Positions 1 to 5,287 of a DNA stretch of 10,675 nt are shown one piece after another. The notes beneath the pieces were generated by a model. That model ran no database searches and was not told the DNA's origin. It saw nothing but the letters and a program-made list of their open reading frames with translations. The first letter of the stretch is position 1. Every line of letters begins with the position of its first letter. Origin of the DNA: Candidatus Calidifonticultor daggyaiensis (GTDB lineage Bacteria; Actinomycetota; Humimicrobiia; Humimicrobiales; Humimicrobiaceae). Made by a program: the position numbers and the translations under genes. The DNA is taken from assembly GCA_015661035.1 (NCBI GenBank), contig JACVJA010000020.1:1-10675 (forward strand), written 5' to 3'.

Positions 1-198
1 ATCTAGTCTAATTTCAACAATCATATTTTCACCTAATAACTCAATAGCATCTATACGACCAATTAAAGCTTCTTTTTCTTCCTCTTTTTTTTGTTCATAA
101 TAATTTTCAAAATCCTCAGCAGTAACCTCATTATTATTTATCTTTTCTTTTAAGGAATGTAATACATCTAAGTTTGTGGTATTCTTTTGTTCTGTCAT
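1..198 (-). CDS. Unrecognised cas-operon protein, N-terminal 66 residues only (cas7 slot)
   Basis: This frame starts with ATG at 198 and stays open to the window edge, so only the N-terminus is seen and the 3' end is missing. The start is well supported: AAAGGAG (207-213) lies 8 nt upstream, inside the end of the cas8 gene, and only 5 nt separate the cas8 stop from this ATG. The visible part is hydrophilic and helix-prone, beginning MTEQKNTTNLDVL. A very charged stretch with EQKKEEEKEA (residues 34-43) is followed by a beta-like segment, ALIGRIDAIELLGENMIVEI. In Tneap-type (I-B) loci the gene after cst1 is normally cas7 (cst2/devR), but I do not see the usual Cas7 opening here. It could be a Cas7 with an N-terminal extension, a small subunit, or an accessory protein. 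That it is a translated operon member is fairly sure; its identity is open. Confidence 0.7.
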   Translation of the reverse strand, partial: MTEQKNTTNLDVLHSLKEKINNNEVTAEDFENYYEQKKEEEKEALIGRIDAIELLGENMIVEIRLD

Positions 199-203
199 AG
201 TTT

Positions 204-1304
204 TTACTCCTTTCTTTCTTTAATTAGTATATATAATTTTAAAACTTTTAATGCCGTTTCAAATAAATTTTCTTTATTTTTTTCTCTTCTTAATATACTA
301 CTAATAAATTTATCATCGGATTTATTTATATCTTTTTTTGATGCAATTTTAATAATCTTTTGAGAGAGTTCCATAAGTTTTTCAGGTGTTTTATTGAGTA
401 TAGAATTTAAAACATAAAATTCCCCAATATCAGAAAGTAAAGAAGCAATATCTATATCTGAAATTAGATTAACTGTTTTGTAATCCAAAGAGTAAAAATC
501 TATAAAATTGTCATGTCGCATTGTAATAATATCAATATCCATTTCATTCCAAAAACCAAGTGTTGTTTGTAATCTACACGTATATCCTATAATACTCATT
601 GCTAAAATTTCTCTTTTTTGTTTTGAATCTGTCTTGTTCTCTCCAAATATATCTTTTACAAGTTTATTAAGTTCATACATTAATTTAAATGAAGGAGCAT
701 TTATAAAAATTTTAGAACCATCAGAAAGTTGAGTAAGAGCTAGATGATGATGGATTAATAAAAATGTGCACAGATTGCATATCTTTAATCCTGTATTTAA
801 ATTCCAATATGAATTTTTAAATTTTTGTGATGGTCCAAGAAATTTATTATGGACCATATTTAATTGTGATATTTTTGAAAAAAATTGTTCTATTGTGTCT
901 CTATCGCCTTTAAGTAATTCTTTATTAATTAACAATCCTTCTTTACAAAAATCACATTCAATTCTTTCGTAAAATTCTATATTACTAAAAGATTTTACAA
1001 ATTTTTTAAATATATTTTTTTGCTTCCCCTTCGCATCCAAAAAATTAGGATAATATAAATTTTTACCTTTAAGATATATAATTTGTTTATCACCTTTAAA
1101 ATAATTATCTTCAATATTAATATTATCAAAAACATTTGTAAAAATATCTATACTCTCTTCTTTTATTTCATATTTTGTTGAGTTATTATTTAATAAATAA
1201 TCATCTCTATCTAAACAACTTAAAAATCCAATGACACCCGCATTATATATCCAATTTGAAGGATATAAAGTTATTATATTATTTGTTGTTTTTTTATTTT
1301 GCAT
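204..1304 (-). CDS. cas8a1: CRISPR-associated Cas8 family protein, Cst1 type (CXXC-CXXC), Cascade large subunit
   Basis: This is probably the large subunit of a type I Cascade surveillance complex, the subunit generally responsible for PAM recognition and for positioning the target DNA. The 366-aa product opens with LYPSNWIYNAGVIGFLSCL (residues 13-31), typical of Cst1 proteins. It carries the two diagnostic cysteine pairs, C117-x-x-C120 and C176-x-x-C179, a probable zinc site, with a His triplet at 185-187. The C-terminal third (about 278-366) is predominantly helical and Lys-rich. AAAGGG (1315-1320) lies 10 nt before the ATG, a rather long spacing. It is the second visible gene of the operon, 51 nt after cas6 and 5 nt before the next gene. 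It is short for a Cas8 but within what I would expect for Cst1. The Cst1 family points to subtype I-B (Tneap). The family call is confident; the exact subtype is less so without cas7, cas5 and cas3. Confidence 0.85.
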   Translation of the reverse strand: MQNKKTTNNIITLYPSNWIYNAGVIGFLSCLDRDDYLLNNNSTKYEIKEESIDIFTNVFDNINIEDNYFKGDKQIIYLKGKNLYYPNFLDAKGKQKNIFKKFVKSFSNIEFYERIECDFCKEGLLINKELLKGDRDTIEQFFSKISQLNMVHNKFLGPSQKFKNSYWNLNTGLKICNLCTFLLIHHHLALTQLSDGSKIFINAPSFKLMYELNKLVKDIFGENKTDSKQKREILAMSIIGYTCRLQTTLGFWNEMDIDIITMRHDNFIDFYSLDYKTVNLISDIDIASLLSDIGEFYVLNSILNKTPEKLMELSQKIIKIASKKDINKSDDKFISSILRREKNKENLFETALKVLKLYILIKERKE

Positions 1305-1355
1305 TGTAATATAACCCTTTTTTTAAAATTTTTATACTATAAAACACAATTTTCA

Positions 1356-2159
1356 TCATTTAACTACCTCCACCATACCAAATCCTTCGCTTCTCCTAGC
1401 CCCTATTCCTGTATCATATAAAAATTTTAATACTTCTGGTGGTGCTTTTAATTTAATTAGTCCTTTCATTGCAGGAAGGGTCATAAAAAATTTGCTCCTG
1501 TTTGAACTATGGGCAGAAGGTGATAATTGCAATTTGATAAATTGTATTTCTATCTCATCTTTTATATCAATATTTAATAATTGCCTTGTTTTTCCCATTT
1601 CAATTATTTTTTCTATGTTTTTTTTAAGCGCATCTATTAGTTCTTTTTCTTCTACCTCTATTGCATATTTAAAGTTCTTCCCATTTAATAAACCTTTTAA
1701 AATAAAATAATAATCACCATCTTTGGGATTTCTTATTAAAATTGGAGATAAGGTTTTGAAAACTATATTTTCATTAAAAGCATAATCAGGTTTTAAATTT
1801 AAATTAAAATTTTCTACCTCCACTTTATCATTAAAAATCTTATAACCATTTTTTATCTTTAAAAGCCCATTATAAATCCTCAATAAAAATTCATAATCAG
1901 CCGAAGAAAAGTTTAAAATAAAATAATTTTCTTTTAAAATAAAAAATTTCTCTTTGTATTCTTTTATAGGGAAATAAACAGAAAAGGTGTAAGGTTTTTG
2001 TATATTTTTATTAAAATTAAAATCAAAAAATTTATCTGACCCTTCCCCTGATAGTTTAAAAGATTCTTTTATTAAAGATGAAATATATTTTCTATAATCA
2101 GAAGGAATTAAAATTTCATTTTTTTCTGTTTTTAATTTTACTCTGCAATTAAATCTCAT
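1356..2159 (-). CDS. cas6: Cas6 family CRISPR RNA endoribonuclease
   Basis: Cas6 cuts the CRISPR precursor transcript within each repeat to release mature guide RNAs, and often stays bound to the 3' hairpin in Cascade. The 267-aa product has the family's usual size. Its C-terminus carries the glycine-rich loop, GIGARRSEGFGMVEV (residues 251-265). The central FKTLSPILIRN (134-144) matches the conserved TLSP strand of Cas6, and the N-terminus IPSDYRKYISSLI (18-30) fits the first ferredoxin-like fold. The only His in the protein is H217, in PSAHSS. The N-terminal His expected around residues 40-50 is replaced by SDKFFDFNF, so catalysis may rely on other residues. The start ATG has GAGGG (2164-2168) only 4 nt upstream. 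It is the first gene of the cas operon, directly behind a consensus promoter, and ends in TGA 51 nt before cas8. The family call is strong; activity is unproven. Confidence 0.9.
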   Translation of the reverse strand: MRFNCRVKLKTEKNEILIPSDYRKYISSLIKESFKLSGEGSDKFFDFNFNKNIQKPYTFSVYFPIKEYKEKFFILKENYFILNFSSADYEFLLRIYNGLLKIKNGYKIFNDKVEVENFNLNLKPDYAFNENIVFKTLSPILIRNPKDGDYYFILKGLLNGKNFKYAIEVEEKELIDALKKNIEKIIEMGKTRQLLNIDIKDEIEIQFIKLQLSPSAHSSNRSKFFMTLPAMKGLIKLKAPPEVLKFLYDTGIGARRSEGFGMVEVVK

Positions 2160-2185
2160 TTAACCCTCTATTTAAAATTTGTATA

Positions 2186-2214
2186 ATTATAATATTTTTT
2201 TTTAATTATGTCAA
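2186..2214 (-). promoter_or_regulatory. Consensus sigma70-type promoter of the cas operon
   Basis: On the minus strand TTGACA (2209-2214) and TATAAT (2186-2191) are both perfect consensus boxes, separated by exactly 17 nt. The spacer is almost pure A/T. Transcription would start near 2179, giving a leader of about 20 nt before the cas6 ATG. A 32-nt palindrome ends 13 nt upstream of the -35 box and could be an operator or an upstream insulator. In such AT-rich DNA chance -10 boxes are common, but a perfect -35 at ideal spacing directly before a gene is not. Confidence 0.85.
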
Positions 2215-2227
2215 TAAAAAATGTTAC

Positions 2228-2259
2228 CTCCTGGAAAACGCATTAGCGTTTTTCAGGAG
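2228..2259. repeat. 32-nt palindrome P1
   Basis: Arm CTCCTGGAAAACGC (2228-2241) pairs with GCGTTTTTCAGGAG (2246-2259) around the loop ATTA. All 14 positions pair at RNA level, with a single G-T wobble (2234/2253). It lies 13 nt upstream of the cas -35 box. On the minus strand a run of six T follows about 5 nt beyond the stem (2217-2222 as A on the plus strand), so it could also weakly terminate minus-strand transcription before the cas promoter. It has the same size and geometry as the palindromes at 2402 and 2500, and it shares GCATTAG with the former. Confidence 0.85.
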
Positions 2260-2293
2260 AAAAAAAAATATAAAAAAAAGGTTTATAAATAAA

Positions 2294-2323
2294 AATTTTA
2301 AAAGTGTACTAATTTTTAAAATT
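2294..2323. repeat. AT-only inverted repeat
   Basis: AATTTTAAAAGT (2294-2305) pairs with ATTTTTAAAATT (2312-2323), 12 positions including one G-T wobble, around the 6-nt loop GTACTA. In this base composition such A/T inverted repeats arise by chance far more easily than the neighbouring 32-nt palindromes, so its meaning is doubtful. Confidence 0.5.
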
Positions 2324-2401
2324 AAAAAAGGCGAATAAAAATAACACATTATAAAAATGAAAATTTATTAAATAAATTATAATAAAAGTAGTATGTTTTT
2401 T

Positions 2402-2433
2402 CGTAAAAATGCATTAGAAAATGCGTTTTTACG
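2402..2433. repeat. 32-nt palindrome P2 (terminator-like)
   Basis: Arm CGTAAAAATGCATT (2402-2415) pairs with AATGCGTTTTTACG (2420-2433) around the loop AGAA, with one T-G wobble (2410/2425). The inner GCATT/AATGC stem is flanked by A5 on the left and T5 on the right, so read from either strand it looks like a bidirectional intrinsic terminator. No known gene ends here. It matches the palindrome at 2500-2531 at 26 of 32 positions when aligned without gaps. Confidence 0.85.
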
Positions 2434-2499
2434 GTCATAGTTCTTTTAAAACTGTTAATTATTTAAAACTTCCTTTTAAACAAATAAATAAAAAATTAC

Positions 2500-2531
2500 C
2501 GTAAAACTGTGTTATAAAACGAGTTTTTACG
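2500..2531. repeat. 32-nt palindrome P3, diverged direct copy of P2
   Basis: It begins CGTAAAA and ends TTTTTACG like the palindrome at 2402-2433, has the same length, and is identical to it at 26 of 32 aligned positions. The pairing is weaker. The seven outer pairs are intact, and the middle carries mismatches or bulges around 2507-2510 and 2521-2525. The inner GTT/AAC closes the 4-nt loop ATAA. It lies 49 nt before the start of the folate gene and would be in that gene's leader if transcription began upstream. Confidence 0.75.
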
Positions 2532-2580
2532 ATGCGCTTTTTAAGTTGTATTTGAGTATGTTTTTAAGTATATTATTTAT

Positions 2581-3156
2581 ATGACCAAAAATAAATTAAG
2601 AAAAATTCTTAAATATAAAAGAGATGCTATCAGTGAAAATTTAAGGAAAATTTATAGCGATTTAATTTATAAAAATTTTTTATATTTTATTAAAAAGTTT
2701 CACAAAAATCCCAAGAATATTTTAATTTATAATTCTTTTAATTCAGAAGTTGACACTAAAAAAATTATCAATTTTTTCTTTAAAAAAAATTTCAAAGTAT
2801 ATTTACCCGCTATTATAAATAATAATGTTTATCCAATCAGATTTAAAGCAAAAGATAAACTTATTAAAGGCAGATATGGAATTTTTGAACCAGCAAAAAA
2901 GATAAAAATTAAAAATATTAATTTACTTGATATGATCATCGCCCCTGGTATCGGATTTGACAAAAATGGCAATCGTATCGGTTTTGGCAAAGGATATTTT
3001 GATAAATTTTTAAGTAAATTAAATAAAAAAATAATCAAAGTTGGACTAGCATTTACCAAACAAATAACAAAAAAAATTCCGGCTAAAAAACATGATGTAA
3101 AAATGGATTTTTTAATAACTGAAAAAGAAATAATAAATTGTCAGAATAACAAATGA
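2581..3156 (+). CDS. fthC: 5-formyltetrahydrofolate cyclo-ligase (MTHFS family)
   Basis: The enzyme uses ATP to convert 5-formyltetrahydrofolate to 5,10-methenyltetrahydrofolate in the cytoplasm, returning it to one-carbon metabolism. The 191-aa product has the family's normal length and its motifs in order. Near the N-terminus is the Lys/Arg-rich segment KLRKILKYKRDAI (5-17), then RYGIFEP (98-104). The signature GIGFDKNGNRIGFGKGYFDK lies at 123-142 and HDVKMDFLITE at 171-181. ATG 2581 is the only sensible start, because an in-frame stop lies at 2542-2544 and no GTG or TTG start intervenes. No Shine-Dalgarno sequence is visible before it, only A/T, which is unusual beside its neighbours. The stop overlaps the next gene's start as ATGA, so the two are translationally coupled. 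This gene and the next are exceptionally AT-rich, and Lys replaces Arg at many positions. Function call is strong. Confidence 0.92.
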   Translation: MTKNKLRKILKYKRDAISENLRKIYSDLIYKNFLYFIKKFHKNPKNILIYNSFNSEVDTKKIINFFFKKNFKVYLPAIINNNVYPIRFKAKDKLIKGRYGIFEPAKKIKIKNINLLDMIIAPGIGFDKNGNRIGFGKGYFDKFLSKLNKKIIKVGLAFTKQITKKIPAKKHDVKMDFLITEKEIINCQNNK

Positions 3157-3689
3157 AAAAAATATCTTCTAAAAATATATATAAAGGAAAAATTATCAAT
3201 TTAAAAGTAGATGTTATTAAAATAAACAATAAAAATTTTATTCGCGAAGTAATAGTTCATCCCGGCTCGGTTGTAATAATACCTGTTTTGGATATTAAAA
3301 AACAAAAAATAATAACAATAAAACAATTCAGATACGCAATTAAAAAATATATCTACGAATTACCAGCAGGGACCAAAGAAAAAAACGAAAATCCATTTCA
3401 ATGCGCCAAAAGAGAATTAGAAGAAGAAACCGGGTATATAGCTAAAAAATTAATAAAAATAACTACCATTTATCCTTCGCCAGGGATCATATCTGAAAAA
3501 ATGGATATCTTTATTGCAACAGGTTTAAAAAAATCAAAGCAAAAACAGGAAGCAGATGAAAATATAAAAATTAAAATTTTTACACTTAAAAAACTTTTAA
3601 ATATGGTTTTAAAAGGTATAATAGTTGACGGAAAAACAATTGCTGGTATTTTATTATTAAATGAATTAAAAAATAAATTTTTCAAATAA
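3153..3689 (+). CDS. nudF: Nudix hydrolase, ADP-ribose pyrophosphatase-like
   Basis: This family hydrolyses ADP-ribose and related nucleoside diphosphate derivatives to AMP plus ribose-5-phosphate, with Mg2+. The 178-aa product contains a complete Nudix box, GX5EX7REUXEEXGU, at residues 73-95: G73, E79, R87-E88, E91-E92, G94. REVIVHPGSVVIIPV (31-45) and the IKQFRYAIKKYIYELPAG block (56-73) are typical of NudF-type enzymes. YPSPGIISEKMDIFIA (107-122) is the usual ADP-ribose-specificity stretch. The start ATG overlaps the folate gene's TGA by 4 nt, so it is the second gene of a two-gene unit and needs no separate ribosome site. Its TAA overlaps the end of the convergent birA gene by 8 bp, with no room for an ordinary terminator. 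The Nudix family is certain. The ADP-ribose substrate is likely, but other substrates are possible. Confidence 0.88.
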   Translation: MKKISSKNIYKGKIINLKVDVIKINNKNFIREVIVHPGSVVIIPVLDIKKQKIITIKQFRYAIKKYIYELPAGTKEKNENPFQCAKRELEEETGYIAKKLIKITTIYPSPGIISEKMDIFIATGLKKSKQKQEADENIKIKIFTLKKLLNMVLKGIIVDGKTIAGILLLNELKNKFFK

Positions 3690-4422
3690 AAAATATATCT
3701 GGTTTTATTACATGTTCATGTTTTTTTTCATCATTAACAAGGATATTTCCATTTTTATTAATTTTTATAACTTTAAATCTTTCAACTTTTCCATTTTTCA
3801 TTATTTTAATTTCCTTGTTTATTAAATCGTATTGATTTTTGAGCCATTTTTTTACAATCATTTTTTTTTGCATTTTTAATTTACTAATATATTTATCTAT
3901 TTTTTTTATAACATCAATAAAAAATCTATTTATATTAATTTTTCCTTTTTTAATTTTTTTCAAAGAAACAGCCGGGATATCTGTATTTTGAGGAACCCTG
4001 TTATTTATATTTATACCAACCCCTGTTATTATTTTACTTTTATAATAATCATTTTCAACCAATATCCCACAAATTTTTTTATTATTTACAAGCACATCAT
4101 TGGGCCATTTAATAGCAGCGGAAACTTTATGTTTTTTTAAAACATCAACAACAGCAACCGAAGTTAAAATAACATAAATATAAGGTGTTTTTATTTTTTT
4201 GTTTATTATAAAAGAAAACCACAATCCGCCCTTTTCCGATATCCATTTTTTTCCTAATTTCCCCTTTCCTGCAATTTGAATTTCAGCCAGGGCAATAGTT
4301 CCTGATGAAAAATTTTTTTCTCTTAAAAAATCGTTCGTTGAATGAATTTTTTTTAAAAAAATTATTTTATTTATTATTTTGTTTTTTTTTATTTGATTAT
4401 TTATAAAATTTATATCAAACAT
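3682..4422 (-). CDS. birA: Biotin--[acetyl-CoA-carboxylase] ligase (BPL, no DNA-binding domain)
   Basis: The enzyme makes biotinyl-AMP and transfers biotin to a Lys of carrier proteins such as acetyl-CoA carboxylase BCCP. The 246-aa product has no N-terminal helix-turn-helix, so it is a monofunctional ligase that would not repress biotin genes. Motifs are in order: HSTND (27-31), the biotinyl-AMP loop QIAGKGKLGKKW (49-60), KWPNDVLV (105-112), KKICGILVE (115-123) and ITGVGININ (132-140). A small C-terminal beta domain runs from about 200 to 246. In the loop every Arg of the usual GRGRxGRxW pattern is Lys. It is the last gene of the valS-nadC-birA unit, starting 4 nt after the nadC stop. No clear Shine-Dalgarno sequence is seen, and a second in-frame-independent ATG at 4426 overlaps the junction, so coupling is likely. 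The function call is strong. Confidence 0.9.
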   Translation of the reverse strand: MFDINFINNQIKKNKIINKIIFLKKIHSTNDFLREKNFSSGTIALAEIQIAGKGKLGKKWISEKGGLWFSFIINKKIKTPYIYVILTSVAVVDVLKKHKVSAAIKWPNDVLVNNKKICGILVENDYYKSKIITGVGININNRVPQNTDIPAVSLKKIKKGKININRFFIDVIKKIDKYISKLKMQKKMIVKKWLKNQYDLINKEIKIMKNGKVERFKVIKINKNGNILVNDEKKHEHVIKPDIFFI

Positions 4423-4426
4423 TCAT

Positions 4427-5287
4427 TTAACAATTCATCAATTTAAAATGTATATCCAATGCCTGGACTGAATGAGTTAAACTGCCAATTGAAATAAAAT
4501 CAGGTCTTTTCTGCGCATAATCTCTGATGTTATGCAAATTTATACCGCCGGATATTTCAATCTTTGCTTTACAATTTAATTCTTTTATAATTTTCATTGC
4601 TTCTTCCACCATATTTAAACTCATATTGTCAAGCATTATAATATCAGGCTCTAAAGGGATTACTTTTTTTAATGTTTCTATATTATGAACTTCAACTTCT
4701 ATAGTCATATTTTTAGGCAACCATCTTTTTAATTCATATACTGCTTTTTCAATATCAACTAATTTTATATGATTATCTTTAATAAGAGCAGCATCATAAA
4801 GTCCCATACGGTGATTTTCACCGCCTCCTGTTTTTACTGCATATTTTTCCAAAATGCGTAAATTAGGTGTTGTTTTTCTTGTATCAAGAATGGTTACATT
4901 ATATGGTTTTGCAACATCCACAAATTTTTTAGTTATGGTTGCAATACCTGATAAACGTTGCATAAGATTTAAAATGACCCTTTCTCCGCTAAAAATAGCC
5001 CGTGTATTTCCTTTTACTATTGCAATCACATCTCCACTTTTTACAAAATCACCATCTTTTTTCTTTGTTGTTACTTTGATGTCTTTATTTAACTTATGAT
5101 ATACCAGTTTTATTAATTTTATCCCACAGATTATACCTTCGCTTTTTACAATAAAACAGCCCTTGACTTTAGATTTTGACGGAATTATAAAATCTGTTGT
5201 TACATCTCCACTACCTATATCTTCATTTAAGGCGTCTTCTATTATCTTATCTATTTTATCTGAATATTTTTTTAATAAATCAGTCAT
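4427..5287 (-). CDS. nadC: Nicotinate-nucleotide pyrophosphorylase (carboxylating), QPRTase
   Basis: It converts quinolinate and PRPP to nicotinate mononucleotide with loss of CO2, the step that feeds de novo quinolinate into NAD synthesis. The 286-aa product has the standard length and motifs throughout: ALNEDIGSGDVTTDF (19-33), the GERVILNLMQRLSGIAT block (101-117), and DTRKTTP (135-141) leading into KYAVKTGGGENHRMGLYDA (148-166) with the substrate-binding H159-R160. KDNH (170-173), IEVEV (196-200), MLDN (218-221), EISGGIN (244-250) and SIGSLTHS (266-273) follow. The ATG overlaps the end of valS by 8 nt and has AGAGGA (5292-5297) 4 nt upstream, inside valS. birA follows 4 nt after its stop. 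No nadA or nadB lies in the window, so the quinolinate source must be encoded elsewhere. Confidence 0.95.
   Translation of the reverse strand: MTDLLKKYSDKIDKIIEDALNEDIGSGDVTTDFIIPSKSKVKGCFIVKSEGIICGIKLIKLVYHKLNKDIKVTTKKKDGDFVKSGDVIAIVKGNTRAIFSGERVILNLMQRLSGIATITKKFVDVAKPYNVTILDTRKTTPNLRILEKYAVKTGGGENHRMGLYDAALIKDNHIKLVDIEKAVYELKRWLPKNMTIEVEVHNIETLKKVIPLEPDIIMLDNMSLNMVEEAMKIIKELNCKAKIEISGGINLHNIRDYAQKRPDFISIGSLTHSVQALDIHFKLMNC

Larger units (their letters stand above)
2160..2580. other. Divergent intergenic region with four inverted repeats, no gene seen
   Basis: This 421-bp stretch separates cas6 (minus) from the folate gene (plus). I find no convincing ORF, tRNA or CRISPR array in it. It holds the cas promoter (2186-2214), three 32-nt palindromes with 4-nt loops (2228-2259, 2402-2433, 2500-2531) and an AT-only inverted repeat (2294-2323). 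A plus-strand TATAAT (2378-2383) has only a poor -35 partner, ATGAAA at 2357-2362 with a 15-nt spacer. Between the second and third palindromes are short T/A-rich repetitions such as TTTAAAACT at about 2446 and 2462. The rest is A/T with no pattern I can name. Confidence 0.8.

Noticed and set aside
508..972. Plus-strand frames of 74 and 68 codons opposite cas8
   Set aside because: They lie antisense to a well-supported cas gene. I saw no recognisable motifs and no initiation signals.
1305..1355. Separate internal promoter between cas6 and cas8
   Set aside because: TATAGT-like A/T strings occur, but no -35 at proper distance was found. The 51-nt gap is compatible with a single operon.
2228..2531. 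CRISPR array formed by the 32-nt palindromes beside cas6
   Set aside because: Only P2 and P3 resemble each other (26/32) and P1 differs. Intervals are 142 and 66 nt, not uniform 30-40 nt spacers, and the 14-bp arms are much longer than usual for repeats of this type.
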